64,000 bases of DNA from a virus. Positions 36,272 to 45,724 of this stretch are shown one piece after another. The notes beneath the pieces are model-generated. The model saw only the letters and a list, made by a program, of their open reading frames with translations. It ran no database searches and had not been told where the DNA came from. The position numbers and the translations under genes were made by a program. Each line of letters starts with the position of its first letter. Positions within the stretch are counted from its first letter, which is position 1. The stretch covers positions 62,001 to 126,000 of the IMG/VR virus record IMGVR_UViG_3300031718_000001, one strand, 5' to 3'.

Positions 36272-38622
36272 CCACCCCCAATTTCCTCGGCGTTGCCGAC
36301 CCGTACGGCGTCCCGGTCGAGCCGGTCACCGAGCAGGCAGACACGATCACGCTGAACCACGCGACGCCCGCAGCGCTCAGCAGGGCGGGCATCGTCTCCT
36401 ACCCCAGCCTGGAGACAGCCCAGGCCTCGCCGACCGCCGACGTGATCACCGTCTACGACGTGACCACATCGAAGGCGCTGATCCTGAACACCGACTACAC
36501 GCTGACCGCTTCGGGCACCAGGCCGGAGACGATCACCTACTCGGTCACCAGGATCAGCGCCTCGGCGAACTCGGCCGACGGCGACACCGCGCGGGTCACT
36601 TACCGCTACGGCACCCAGCAGGACGAGAACTACCTGCTCGGCGAGTTCCAGGGCGAGCCCGGTGCCGCGCCCGCCGGGACAGCGTTCGAGGCATCCAGCG
36701 ACCCGACCACCGGCTCGACCGTGGCCGGCATCGGCGAGCAGGGAGCAGGCGGGTCGCTGACTGACCCGGCAATGGGCAGCCAGTCCAGCTCCGAGACCGG
36801 CGCCCCCGGGTCGGAGTACGCGGTCAACGAGGTCGAGCCCGGCGCGCTCGGCTACCCGCTGGGGTCGCCCGACACGAACCCCGTCTACGGCGGCGACACA
36901 CCGGAGAGCTACTCGCCGGTCAGCACCGCATACTCGGCGACCCTGGACACCACTGCGGCCGGAGGCTCCGACCTGGTGCCCTCGATGTACTCCAGCCCGC
37001 CCGGGTACCGGGCGCCGTCCTCCGGCGTGGCCGCTTCCACGAAAGACACCACGCTCACGGACATCCTGGGGAACGCGATTAACGCGAACCCGGTGCTGAC
37101 GGACTCGTCCTACGCCGCGATGAACGTGGACACCAGCTACGTCGGCGCCCCGGCCGAGCCCACCTCGCTGGACACCCAGGCCGATGCGTTCCTGGCGGAC
37201 CAGCCGGGCCAGCCCGACTACCTCAGCCAGCAGGGCATCGTGCCGTCCTCGGTCGTGGTCACGGACACCACGACCAGCACCGTCCTGGTGCTGGGCACGG
37301 ACTACACGCTCACCGTCGCCGGCAATGGCCCGAGCACCGTCGCCTACATAACTCCCGAGACCGGATCCGGCTTCACGGCGGGGAACAACATCTCGGTCGC
37401 CTACTCCTACGGTGACCAGACCTACTGGGACTCCAACCCGCCCGTATCGGTGCCAGGTGCGCCGACGATCACCGGGGTGGAAGCGGTCAACCGCGGTGCC
37501 CAGATCACCTGGGAGGCCCCTGCCGGAACGGTGCCCATCGACTACTACCTGGTCAAGGCCAGCGACCTGGGCACGATGTACGTGCCCGTCACCGGCCAGC
37601 CGGTGGATTACGGCCAGCCGGCTCCGTCCGGCGGCGCGCAGACCGGACAGCCGACCTACCAGGCCGACACGCTCACCCTGGAGGCCGCGGCAATCGCGGC
37701 CCCGGCCGCGCCGGCTCCCACGCAGACGACTACCGGGGGCACCGTCGCAGCGGGAACGTACAAGGCGGCCGTGACCTACGTCAACGCCGACGGCGAGACC
37801 GTGGCGTCGGCCCAGGGCACCGTAGTCACCACCACGGGTGCCTCGACGATCACCGTCCCGTCCCCGGCTGCCTCTGCCGGGGCAACCGGGTGGTACGCGT
37901 ACGTCTCCCAGGCGGGAGGCTCGGTGCTGACCCGCCAGCAGGCCGCGGGCTCGCCGTCGATCATCGGCACCCCCCTGGTGCTGACCGCCCCGCCTACCTC
38001 CTCGGGCGTCACTGCGCCGGCCCTGAACACCACGCTGCCGACGCTCTCGAAGTCCGGCATCCTGACCCCGCCGAACGCGCTGATCGTGCGCGACATCACC
38101 TCCGCCCAGCAGAGCATCCTCACCAGCGGCGAGATCGCCGGAGGCGAGGGCGACCCGCTCCAGGCCGACGGCCAGGTCCTGGAGTACGGCTACGACTACA
38201 CGGTGACCGAGATCGGCACCGGCCCCTGGGTCCAGTACCAGATTGCCCTGGCCGAGGGATCGGTCAACGCCTCCGCCGGGGACCAGATCATCGTCGAGTA
38301 CTGGTGGGGCGCCGACCCATCCTCGGTCAGCGCGGTGTTCACCCAGGGCCTGGTCGAGAACACGCCGGTCATCTACCGGCCGGACGGCACGACCCCGTAC
38401 AGCCAGGGCTACCGGTTCGCCGTGGCCGCAGCTAACCGGATCGGCGTCGGACCCTATTCCGCCTGGTCCGCCTACGTGGTGCCGCTCAACTACAACGAGC
38501 CGCAGCCCGGCAGCGAGGGCTCGATCAACGTCGGCACCGGCTCGCTTGACCCGGCAAACGCGATCAACCCGATCTACCGTCCGGACGGCACGGTAAAGAG
38601 CGGTACCGGCCTGGGAGGCTAA
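36268..38622 (+). CDS. large beta-domain virion protein with fibronectin-like module
   Basis: 784 residues from ATG 36268, overlapping the preceding stop. Three diverged copies of a beta unit (VxVxDxTTxxxL...DYTLT...VxYxYG) occur near residues 45-115, 325-390 and 605-690, and a fibronectin-III-like module (PGAPTITGVEAVNRGAQITW) near 393. Typical of neck whiskers, collar or baseplate fibres. It is among connector genes, so a neck appendage is plausible. Confidence 0.65.
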   Translation: MTTPNFLGVADPYGVPVEPVTEQADTITLNHATPAALSRAGIVSYPSLETAQASPTADVITVYDVTTSKALILNTDYTLTASGTRPETITYSVTRISASANSADGDTARVTYRYGTQQDENYLLGEFQGEPGAAPAGTAFEASSDPTTGSTVAGIGEQGAGGSLTDPAMGSQSSSETGAPGSEYAVNEVEPGALGYPLGSPDTNPVYGGDTPESYSPVSTAYSATLDTTAAGGSDLVPSMYSSPPGYRAPSSGVAASTKDTTLTDILGNAINANPVLTDSSYAAMNVDTSYVGAPAEPTSLDTQADAFLADQPGQPDYLSQQGIVPSSVVVTDTTTSTVLVLGTDYTLTVAGNGPSTVAYITPETGSGFTAGNNISVAYSYGDQTYWDSNPPVSVPGAPTITGVEAVNRGAQITWEAPAGTVPIDYYLVKASDLGTMYVPVTGQPVDYGQPAPSGGAQTGQPTYQADTLTLEAAAIAAPAAPAPTQTTTGGTVAAGTYKAAVTYVNADGETVASAQGTVVTTTGASTITVPSPAASAGATGWYAYVSQAGGSVLTRQQAAGSPSIIGTPLVLTAPPTSSGVTAPALNTTLPTLSKSGILTPPNALIVRDITSAQQSILTSGEIAGGEGDPLQADGQVLEYGYDYTVTEIGTGPWVQYQIALAEGSVNASAGDQIIVEYWWGADPSSVSAVFTQGLVENTPVIYRPDGTTPYSQGYRFAVAAANRIGVGPYSAWSAYVVPLNYNEPQPGSEGSINVGTGSLDPANAINPIYRPDGTVKSGTGLGG

Positions 38623-38626
38623 GCCT

Positions 38627-39286
38627 GTGGCGACCTACTCGACGATGCTCGGTCTCAAGCTCAACGGCGAGGCCGACCCGTTCCAGCTCTCGGATTTCGT
38701 CGCGAACTGGGGCGTGCTCGACGCATCGCCGGGCATCTTCGTCTGCACGTCCACCTCCCAGCCGAACTGGGACACCAGCCAGGCCGGCCGCATGATCTTC
38801 ATGACCGACCTCAAGCAGATCGCCTACTGGACCGGTACCGCCTGGGCCGAGCTGCGGGACGCCTCCCCCGTGTTCGCCGGCGGTACCTACATCAACAAGC
38901 TGGTCAACCCGGGTACCTCGCCGACGTTCAGCGTGCTGACCCTGACCACGCCGCGGCCGTGTGCCCTGGCCATCTGGCTGTCCGCCACCTACAACTGGCC
39001 GAACAACCAGACCCAGGACGGCTACCAGGTCATCACGTTCGACGGAGTGGCCGGGTTCATGGGCGGCTTCCGCGAGCAGGTGCGGTTCGCGGGGAACAGC
39101 GGCGATTCCAGCGCCAACACCGGCAACAACATGGTCTCGATGCAGATCATCCCGTCGGTCTCTGCCGGCCAGCACGTAATCGGCGTGCAGCCGCAGATCT
39201 CCAGCTCCTACAAGGTCGCCGTCAACCTGGTGGGCGTGAAGATCCTGGCGATGATGGCCGTCTACGCCTCGGGGAATGCCCTGTGA
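38627..39286 (+). CDS. virion protein of YSTMLGLKL family
   Basis: 219 residues, GTG behind gggaggctaagcct. The start (YSTMLGLKLNGEADPFQLSDFVANW) with later PGIFVCTSTSQPNW is a signature seen in actinophage fibre or appendage proteins. The C-terminal half is a beta-sandwich. Follows the fibronectin-like protein and may bind it. Confidence 0.6.
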   Translation: MATYSTMLGLKLNGEADPFQLSDFVANWGVLDASPGIFVCTSTSQPNWDTSQAGRMIFMTDLKQIAYWTGTAWAELRDASPVFAGGTYINKLVNPGTSPTFSVLTLTTPRPCALAIWLSATYNWPNNQTQDGYQVITFDGVAGFMGGFREQVRFAGNSGDSSANTGNNMVSMQIIPSVSAGQHVIGVQPQISSSYKVAVNLVGVKILAMMAVYASGNAL

Positions 39287-39287
39287 C

Positions 39288-40187
39288 ATGACCATCACCG
39301 ATCCCGGGCTGATCGACTGGCGCGAGCGCCAGTACCTGTCCCAGTTCTCCCGGCCGCCGCTCGGGTTCACGGTGTACATCGGCGGCCAGCCGGCTGACCC
39401 GGACGGGGCGGCGATGACGGCCCGCCTGCTGCGCCAGAATCCAGACGGCACCTCAACCCTGATCAACACCTACTCTGCTGCCCGCGAGCAGCCGGGGGTC
39501 TACGAGGTAACCCCATCCTCGGCCGACACCCAGAACCCTGGCTACGCCGACCTGATCTGGATGTACACCGTCAGCGGCCAGCCGCAGCAGTACGCCTCCT
39601 ACCTGGAGATCGGACCCGCGAACCCGTCCTACGACATGCTGCCGCTGCTGATGCAGGACTTCCTGAATGACCAGGTGTGGGTGCGGTTCGCCGACCTCTT
39701 CGACTCGGCCGGGGGCGGCCCCAATCTCCAGAGCTACTTCCAGGCGCACTGGAGCCGCGGGCGCGTCGCCCAGCTCATGGGCATCGCCCTGAGCAAGATC
39801 AACGCCGCCGCCCAGCCGTGGTCGAACTACACCCTCGACGGCAACGGCGGTCCCCTGTACCAGATCCAGTTCTGGGGCGGCCTGCTGGCCAGCTACACCT
39901 ACATCGAGTGCGTCAAGCAGCTCATCCGCGCCTACACCGAGCAGGCCGCCTTCCAGGGACCGCCGATCGCCCGGCAGGACCGGCGCGACTACACCGACCG
40001 GTGGCGGGCAGCGCTCCAGGACGAGATGGCCGAGCTGAAGTCCATGCTCGACGTGTTCAAGATCCGGCACATCCTGAACGGCTCGCCCCGGGTCCTGGTC
40101 TCCGGAGGCACTTACGGACGTTATGCGCCGACGCGCATCGCTGGCTCGGTCGCAGCGCGCCCCCGGATGTGGGCTCGTTGGTATTAG
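39288..40187 (+). CDS. putative neck / connector protein
   Basis: 299 residues from ATG 39288, directly after the previous stop (TGACATG). N-terminal beta-sandwich domain, then a helical domain (residues 130-260) with many Trp/Tyr and FKIRHILNGS near the end. Size and place among connector genes suggest a head-tail joining protein; no specific family is claimed. Confidence 0.55.
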   Translation: MTITDPGLIDWRERQYLSQFSRPPLGFTVYIGGQPADPDGAAMTARLLRQNPDGTSTLINTYSAAREQPGVYEVTPSSADTQNPGYADLIWMYTVSGQPQQYASYLEIGPANPSYDMLPLLMQDFLNDQVWVRFADLFDSAGGGPNLQSYFQAHWSRGRVAQLMGIALSKINAAAQPWSNYTLDGNGGPLYQIQFWGGLLASYTYIECVKQLIRAYTEQAAFQGPPIARQDRRDYTDRWRAALQDEMAELKSMLDVFKIRHILNGSPRVLVSGGTYGRYAPTRIAGSVAARPRMWARWY

Positions 40188-40200
40188 GGTACGTAGCGGC

Positions 40201-40401
40201 ATGGACGATCCGCAGGAGAGGCTTACCGGGCTGACCCCCGAGGAGGCCGAGGGACTGCGCGCACTCAGCTCGTTCGTCCGGGCGGTGACGCCGGAGGAAG
40301 CCGAGCGCCGGGCCAGGCCGTACACGATGAGTGAGGGCGGGCACCTCACGCGGGACCAGATAATCCTGACGCTGCTGGAGATCGACGCAGGCTGGGCATA
40401 G
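40201..40401 (+). CDS. small acidic protein
   Basis: 66 residues, ATG 13 nt after the previous stop, no clear ribosome site. Two LTPEEAE-type helices. Function unknown. Confidence 0.5.
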   Translation: MDDPQERLTGLTPEEAEGLRALSSFVRAVTPEEAERRARPYTMSEGGHLTRDQIILTLLEIDAGWA

Positions 40402-40424
40402 CTGCTGATGTAGCCTTCCTTGCC

Positions 40425-41063
40425 ATGACCGGAATCACCGACATTGCCGGCGTCTACTGCCCGATGGGCTGCGGCCGGACGCTTCACCTGATGCCCAGCG
40501 GAATGATCCAGTGCCTGGAGAAGGACTGCCCGAATCCGGGGGCAGCGCAGACGATCCTGTCCAATCCTGAGACCACCGACATCGTGGTGTTCGGAACGGA
40601 CAGCTACACCGTGCTGCACCCGCTCAAGGAAAGGCTCGGCGACCTTTTCTCGTGCGAGGTTCACGCGGCATGCGGCCGGCTCCCGGGGCCGCCAGGCGGA
40701 GAGCCCGGCCGGTACCGCGCCACCTATACGGGCGATGAGCTGTCCCTGGCGCCGATCGACGAGGACCCGCTGGCACTCACGCTCAACCCGGCCCGGCTGA
40801 GTGCCGTCCTGACCCTGATCGACGGCACGGCCGTGGAGATCCCCGAGATCCCGCCTGCCCGGCCGGTGCCCGGCGGCCCGGTCAAGGTGGACATCCCGTA
40901 CCCCGCCAGTGCCAGGATCGCCACGGTGACCAGGGCCGTCATCATCAACAGGGACCTGGGCATCAGTTTCCCGCAGGATGTCTGGCCGCAGATGACCCTC
41001 CGGCCCGGCGACATGCTGACCCTGACCTTCGCGCTGGGCATGGACGCGGCCTCGGCCACGTAA
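40425..41063 (+). CDS. DUF6085-like zinc protein
   Basis: 212 residues; ATG with TAGCCT ending 7 nt upstream and no ribosome site, probably leaderless. The N-terminal half (VYCPMGCGRTLHL, CLEKDCPNPGAA, TVLHPLKERL, C-x-H around 90) matches the DUF6085 pattern of actinobacterial phages, with two Cys pairs for zinc. The C-terminal half (about 115-212) is a separate beta domain. Role unknown. Confidence 0.65.
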   Translation: MTGITDIAGVYCPMGCGRTLHLMPSGMIQCLEKDCPNPGAAQTILSNPETTDIVVFGTDSYTVLHPLKERLGDLFSCEVHAACGRLPGPPGGEPGRYRATYTGDELSLAPIDEDPLALTLNPARLSAVLTLIDGTAVEIPEIPPARPVPGGPVKVDIPYPASARIATVTRAVIINRDLGISFPQDVWPQMTLRPGDMLTLTFALGMDAASAT

Positions 41064-41162
41064 AGCCCGCGCTCTCCGCGCCCAGGTGCGCTACAGTGGC
41101 CACACAACGTCATAGCCTAGCTTCGCGGCCCCCCCCAGGGCCGCGGCGCTGAAGCCCCACAG

Positions 41163-41200
41163 GACCCCGCCTCTCCCCCCGATGGCGGGGTCTTTCTTTT
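41163..41200 (+). terminator. hairpin terminator with T-rich tail
   Basis: GACCCCGCC (41163-41171) pairs with GGCGGGGTC (41184-41192), followed by tttctttt. Confidence 0.85.
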
Positions 41201-41232
41201 CCCCCGGAAGGTGCGAGACCGGAAGGGGAACC

Positions 41233-41613
41233 ATGGCGGAGATCACGATGCCGGGGGCGACAGAGGCCCCGACCTCGAAGCTCGACCGCTCGCTGGGCTA
41301 CATCCCGCGGGCGCTGGCCAGTCACTCGCACGTCATCCTGCTGCTGCTGCTGGGCCTTTACCTGATCGTGCTGCCGCTGTTCAGCGTCCACGTCTCCGCT
41401 GGCGCCGAGCTGATCGGCGGCAACTACTGCAACGTCACATCAGACATCGGCGCGTGCATCGCCGCCGGCGGGACGCTCACCATCCTGCACCGCACCCGCA
41501 GGCAGCACCGGGTCCAGGAGGCAACCCACCGGATCATCGCCGACCTGTACTTCCATCACGTCGGCGAGCGCCACGAGGCGGCCATCCCGGAGATCGTCAC
41601 CCCGCAGGAGTAG
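41233..41613 (+). CDS. membrane protein, holin-like topology
   Basis: 126 residues from ATG 41233 behind gaaggggaacc. A strong hydrophobic segment (about 34-54, VILLLLLGLYLIVLPLFSV) and a weaker one (about 68-86) suggest two crossings, with a charged C-terminal cytoplasmic tail. Size and topology fit a holin or a small envelope protein; no endolysin gene is adjacent. Confidence 0.55.
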   Translation: MAEITMPGATEAPTSKLDRSLGYIPRALASHSHVILLLLLGLYLIVLPLFSVHVSAGAELIGGNYCNVTSDIGACIAAGGTLTILHRTRRQHRVQEATHRIIADLYFHHVGERHEAAIPEIVTPQE

Positions 41614-41616
41614 CCC

Positions 41617-43638
41617 GTGGCCACCCAGAACGCCGCGGCTGCCTTCAGCGCGAACGCCAGGCTCACCGCGTCGGGCGGCTTCATCCAGAAGGGTGCAGCC
41701 GTCCTGTCCGCCGCGGCCGTGCTCGGCGTGTCCGGAACCGGCACCGCGCTGGCAGCAGCTCCCCGGCTGACCGTCTCCGGCCGGGTCATCAAGAACGCAC
41801 AGGCCACGTTCTCGGCTGCGGCCGTGCTCGGGGCCAGGGCCTACGTGCCGACGCTCTCCGCGAGGGCCGTGCTGACGGCCGCCCCGCTGGTCACCCACCT
41901 GGCGGCAGCTCACCTGGCAGCGGCGTCCGCCCTGACGGCCGCCTGGTCGTCGTCGTCGGCCCACCTGCATGCCGCGCCTGTGCTGCTCGTCCCCGGCCGC
42001 GCCGGCGCCGTCGTCATGACGGCAGGCACCCAGCTCACCGCGACGGCCCAGCGGTTCATGCCGGGGGCCGCCAGCCTGTCCGCGAACGCCGTGCTGGGGG
42101 CCTCGGGCAGGGTCACCGAGCAGGCCAGGGCCGCGCTGTCGGCCGCCACGGCCCTGGCCGCACAGCCGCTGGTCACTCAGCACCCGGCTGCCCGCCTGTC
42201 CGCTTCCGCGTCGCTGACGGCGTACTTCTCGTCCGCTTCCGCGGCGCTGCACGCGGTCCCGGTACTCAGTGCCCCCGCGTCGGCCATCAGGGCCGCCCAG
42301 GCGCACTTCTCCGCCTCGGCCCACCTCTCTGCCCCCGCCGTGGTCACCGAGCGCGCTACGGCCGTCCTGGGCGCGCACAGCACCCTCTCGGCGTCAGCCC
42401 GCCTGACCCAGCACGCCCAGGCCGCCCTGCACGCCCAGCCAGCCCTCACTGCCAACGCGCACCATACCGTCGCAGCCGCTGCTGCACTCAGCGCCGCTGC
42501 TGTGCTGCGCGGTACTGCCACGCGCTCCGCAGCAGCTCATGCCGCCCTGTCCGCCTCCGCTGCCTGCGTTGCAGCGGCTGCAACACTGCCCGGGGTCCAC
42601 CTGCACGCGGCCCCTGTCCTGCTGGCAGCGGGAAAGATCAGCCGGGCCGGCCATGCCGCGCTGGCCGCCCAGCCCGCCCTGACGGCGACCGCCCACGGCA
42701 CCACGCACCCGCACGCCACCCTGGCCGCCGGCCCGGTGCTCTCGGCCGTCCCGCTGGACATCATCGTCAGCCAGGCCTCGATGTCAGCCGCAGCCAGCCT
42801 CGCCGCGGTTGCGGAGACCAGGTTCAGACCTCCGGTCCCGCAACTGCCGGACGGCCCCCAGCCCACCTGGCAGCGCGATGTCCAGCATTACGCGGTCGTC
42901 CAGGAACGCCAGCGCCACGCCCAGGCGCTGTGGCAGTACGGTGAGCTGGTCATCTTCGCCCTGCTGTGGCGGCCGGAGGACATCGGCGCCGGGTTCGCGC
43001 AGCGCTGCACCCGCTGCTACACCCCGTCGGCGGTGATCCCGCAGAACCCGCCGCTGCGGGACTCCAGCCCGGCCGCCGAAGCCCAGATCAGCGCCGCCTA
43101 CGGCCAGGGCAACCAGTACAGGTGCACCCTGTGCTACGGCACCCAGATCATCTGCGCACGCCCGGCAGCGGTGCCCGGTGTCCGCGCCCTGCTGGTCCGC
43201 CCGGCGATCCTCACCGACACCGACCAGAACCAGCAGCGCAGCGCCAAGGGCGTGGTCAACCCCGGCTCGGTCGGCATCCAGGCCACGCCGGACTTCCGGG
43301 CGCACACCATGGATTACATGTTCCGCGGCGACGGCCGCCGGTATCAGCTCGCCGTACCCGGCCGCGTGACCCTGCGCACCGGCTTCGCCAGCCCGTGGCA
43401 GCAGGCCGAAGGTGTCGCCTACAACCTGCTGAACGCCAGCCTGGAAGATCCCCGGGCATCGGTGGCCTACGTCATCCCGCCCGCGCGCCAGGAGCTGGAG
43501 CAGGCACTCGGAACCTACACCAGGATCCCTGCTGACTACGCCTGGATCGAGCAGGTCAACGGGCCGCTGATCCCCGAGGAGGCGCCGCCTCCGGCCGCCT
43601 CGGGCAGCTACCAGGCCCCGGTCACCCTGGGCTCGTAG
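41617..43638 (+). CDS. repeat-domain virion protein with C-terminal Cys4 connector domain
   Basis: 673 residues, GTG 3 nt after the previous stop. Residues 1-400 are Ala-rich tandem units of about 18-20 residues (AALSAxAxLTA), related in pattern to the LSGSGTL repeats at 3674-5581. Residues 410-673 form a distinct globular domain with CTRCYTP and CTLCYGT (a Cys4 site), then FRAHTMDYMFRGDGRRYQLAVPGR. The second part resembles a tailed-phage neck or tail-completion protein. The fusion suggests a fibre attached to the neck. Confidence 0.65.
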   Translation: MATQNAAAAFSANARLTASGGFIQKGAAVLSAAAVLGVSGTGTALAAAPRLTVSGRVIKNAQATFSAAAVLGARAYVPTLSARAVLTAAPLVTHLAAAHLAAASALTAAWSSSSAHLHAAPVLLVPGRAGAVVMTAGTQLTATAQRFMPGAASLSANAVLGASGRVTEQARAALSAATALAAQPLVTQHPAARLSASASLTAYFSSASAALHAVPVLSAPASAIRAAQAHFSASAHLSAPAVVTERATAVLGAHSTLSASARLTQHAQAALHAQPALTANAHHTVAAAAALSAAAVLRGTATRSAAAHAALSASAACVAAAATLPGVHLHAAPVLLAAGKISRAGHAALAAQPALTATAHGTTHPHATLAAGPVLSAVPLDIIVSQASMSAAASLAAVAETRFRPPVPQLPDGPQPTWQRDVQHYAVVQERQRHAQALWQYGELVIFALLWRPEDIGAGFAQRCTRCYTPSAVIPQNPPLRDSSPAAEAQISAAYGQGNQYRCTLCYGTQIICARPAAVPGVRALLVRPAILTDTDQNQQRSAKGVVNPGSVGIQATPDFRAHTMDYMFRGDGRRYQLAVPGRVTLRTGFASPWQQAEGVAYNLLNASLEDPRASVAYVIPPARQELEQALGTYTRIPADYAWIEQVNGPLIPEEAPPPAASGSYQAPVTLGS

Positions 43639-44339
43639 TGCCTGGCCTGCTCCAGACCCAGGAGATGGTGATCGCCGCCCATCCCGACCGGCTGATCATG
43701 ATGGTCGGCGGCCTGCGCGGCCCGCGCGCCCGCAACATGGCCAACACCGCGCTGCGGGAGGCCCGCCGGGTCATGCCCAGCCTCACCGGCCGGTCGGCGT
43801 CCCGCCTGTTCCCGATATACGGCTCGGGCTACTTCGGCATCGGCTGGCTCGACAACTACGTGTGGTTCCAGGAGCAGGGAATCCGCCCGTTCACCATGTT
43901 CAGCCTGGCCGGCAAGACCATCCCGATGTGGGTGGACGACCCGACCGGAACCGAGCGGCAGAAGAACCCCAAGGCCCAGGTGCGCACCACCATGTCGGGC
44001 AAGACCCAGGTGCTCATCTTCCGCCGTGCGGCCATGCCCGGTGAGCGCCGGAGCCGGCGCCGCAAGATCGCCGACGGAACCTGGCAGGAGTACTCGGTAC
44101 CCGCCAGCTACCCGGGTGCCCCCGGCCGGATCAGCAAGCGCGAGGCCGCCCAGCCGTACACCACTCCCGGCCGGACCCCGGGTGCCATCGCCCGCGGCAA
44201 CATCGGCGTCCGCTGGCGCCACCCTGGCCTTGCCCCCCGGCTGTTCCTGAACCATGCGATGACCCTGGCGGCCGAGCAGGGAGGTGTCATCCCGACCAGG
44301 ATCTACGCGGCTGACCGCGGCTGGCGGGCCAGGTTCTGA
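43638..44339 (+). CDS. putative tail completion / neck protein (HK97 gp10-like)
   Basis: 233 residues, GTG overlapping the previous TAG by one base. Basic, with RARNMANTALREARRVMPSLTG at the N-terminus and IGVRWRHPGLAPRLFLNHAMTLAAEQG (end residues) near the C-terminus, similar in arrangement to HK97 gp10-like minor proteins. It ends at a terminator and precedes the tail-terminator-like gene interrupted by an HNH insertion. Confidence 0.55.
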   Translation: MPGLLQTQEMVIAAHPDRLIMMVGGLRGPRARNMANTALREARRVMPSLTGRSASRLFPIYGSGYFGIGWLDNYVWFQEQGIRPFTMFSLAGKTIPMWVDDPTGTERQKNPKAQVRTTMSGKTQVLIFRRAAMPGERRSRRRKIADGTWQEYSVPASYPGAPGRISKREAAQPYTTPGRTPGAIARGNIGVRWRHPGLAPRLFLNHAMTLAAEQGGVIPTRIYAADRGWRARF

Positions 44340-44347
44340 AGACAGAA

Positions 44348-44378
44348 ATGCCCTCCCCCTGCTCGGAGGGGAGGGCAT
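44348..44378 (+). terminator. hairpin terminator
   Basis: ATGCCCTCCCC (44348-44358) pairs with GGGGAGGGCAT (44368-44378). Confidence 0.75.
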
Positions 44379-44495
44379 CGGGCCGAGGGGCTTAACCCCC
44401 GGCGGGGTACCCCAGAGAATAGCCGTGCCCCGGGCGGCTTTGCAGTGCAGAGGCGGACCCGGGGCGTACATCGGCAGTGTACGCCCGGAAGGTAT

Positions 44496-44516
44496 GTGAG
44501 CGGCTACCTCCGGACA
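44496..44516 (+). pseudogene. displaced original start of tail gene (VSGYLRT)
   Basis: A CCCGGAAGG motif and GTG are followed by codons for SGYLRT, after which the AP2-HNH gene (minus strand) begins. The same residues, recoded, start the intact gene at 45052. Confidence 0.65.
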
Positions 44517-44995
44517 AAGTTGAGCTTGGCTGCGCTTCCTCGTGCCTCTACAGCCGCATCATCACGCGCTCGCGCAGCAGCTTCTTCGGTGTCAAAGCTG
44601 CCGAGGTACTTGGTCTTCGGGCCAACGTGTATCGAGGCGCACCAGCTACTTGATCGAGCATGCCAGTATACGCCGATGTACTTGGAAGTAGATTTCGACT
44701 GTTTTCGACGATTGAAGTCGTTCCTTGGTCCAGACCCATCGCGCAGATTGAAACGTTGGTTGTCGAGGCCGTCGTGATTTTGATGATCAACCCTGGCAAG
44801 GTCAGGCCGGATGACCCGATGCATCAGGACAGTCGTCTTCTTTCCGTCCAGCCTGACGGTGGCGATTGCGTAGGGACCGTTGGTACGCAGTCCCGGCCGG
44901 GGGTTCTCCCAGATGTACCAGCGGTACTGCATGACCAGTTGGTAGTCCTCGTCGCTGATAAGCGCTACGCGCCCGGCTGCCTTCTTTCCATGCAA
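44504..44995 (-). CDS. AP2-HNH homing endonuclease
   Basis: 163 residues on the minus strand with a TTG start. HNH core: VLMHRVIRPDL (56-66), VDHQNHDGLDNQRFNLR (69-85). AP2 DNA-binding domain: SKYIGVYWHARSSSWCASI (104-122) then YLGSFDTEEAAARARDDAA. This order (HNH then AP2) is typical of mobile phage endonucleases. Lower GC and different codon use mark it as an insertion. It lies between duplicated SGYLR codons of the gene it interrupts. Confidence 0.9.
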   Translation of the reverse strand: MHGKKAAGRVALISDEDYQLVMQYRWYIWENPRPGLRTNGPYAIATVRLDGKKTTVLMHRVIRPDLARVDHQNHDGLDNQRFNLRDGSGPRNDFNRRKQSKSTSKYIGVYWHARSSSWCASIHVGPKTKYLGSFDTEEAAARARDDAAVEARGSAAKLNFVRR

Positions 44996-45051
44996 GGCGA
45001 TCGTCTTAATGATGGCTCCTCGACTGTCTTTAAAACCATTAACCGAAGGAT

Positions 45052-45684
45052 ATGCTGTTGAGCGGGTACTTGAGGACGATCAAGACGACTGCGGTGCAGG
45101 CCATCCAGCAGTCCTTCCAGGTCAAGTACCCGGAGCCGGACGCGGAGGGGGGCACCAGGAACCCCTTCGTCTCGATCGAGTACCCGGTCGAGGAGGCCCA
45201 GTACCCGGCCATCTGGGTGGACTACGAGGGCGCTGAGCTGCGCACTGTCGGCATCGCCTACACCGAGATGGACGCCCAGGGCAACGTCTACGCCCGCTGG
45301 CGGTTCGCCGGCCACATCGTGTTCACCGTGGTGGCGCTGTCCAGCAACGAGCGCGACATGATCTATGACCAGATGGTCGCGCTGACCGCATTCGCTGCCC
45401 AGTCCGACTTCCCCAGCACGTTCCGCCAGGTGGTCGAGGAGGCGCCGCTGGTCGCCGCGGTATGGTCCTTCGACACGGTGGAGGACCGCCAGCCCGCCGC
45501 CGCCCCGGGCACGCCGTGGGGCACCATGGACCTGATCTACGAGCGGGGGTTCGCGCTCCAGGTGATCGGCGAGTTCGTGTCCGACCCGAACTCCTACGAC
45601 CTGGTGAACCTGGCCGAGATCCAGGTGGTCGCGACTGAGCAGGGCTACCCCGACAACCAGTCCGTCATCAACATCACCTCCTAG
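45052..45684 (+). CDS. putative tail terminator / completion protein with recoded start
   Basis: 210 residues. ATG behind cgaagga. The first codons (MLLSGYLRTIK) duplicate, with synonymous changes, the displaced start at 44496. The rest is beta/alpha with YPAIWVDYEGAELRTVGI and a conserved region to INITS. It precedes the sheath gene directly, the position of tail terminators in contractile phages. Confidence 0.6.
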   Translation: MLLSGYLRTIKTTAVQAIQQSFQVKYPEPDAEGGTRNPFVSIEYPVEEAQYPAIWVDYEGAELRTVGIAYTEMDAQGNVYARWRFAGHIVFTVVALSSNERDMIYDQMVALTAFAAQSDFPSTFRQVVEEAPLVAAVWSFDTVEDRQPAAAPGTPWGTMDLIYERGFALQVIGEFVSDPNSYDLVNLAEIQVVATEQGYPDNQSVINITS

Positions 45685-45724
45685 CCGTCCCGGCCCCGGA
45701 AGGGACGAGCATGAGGAGGGCTGC

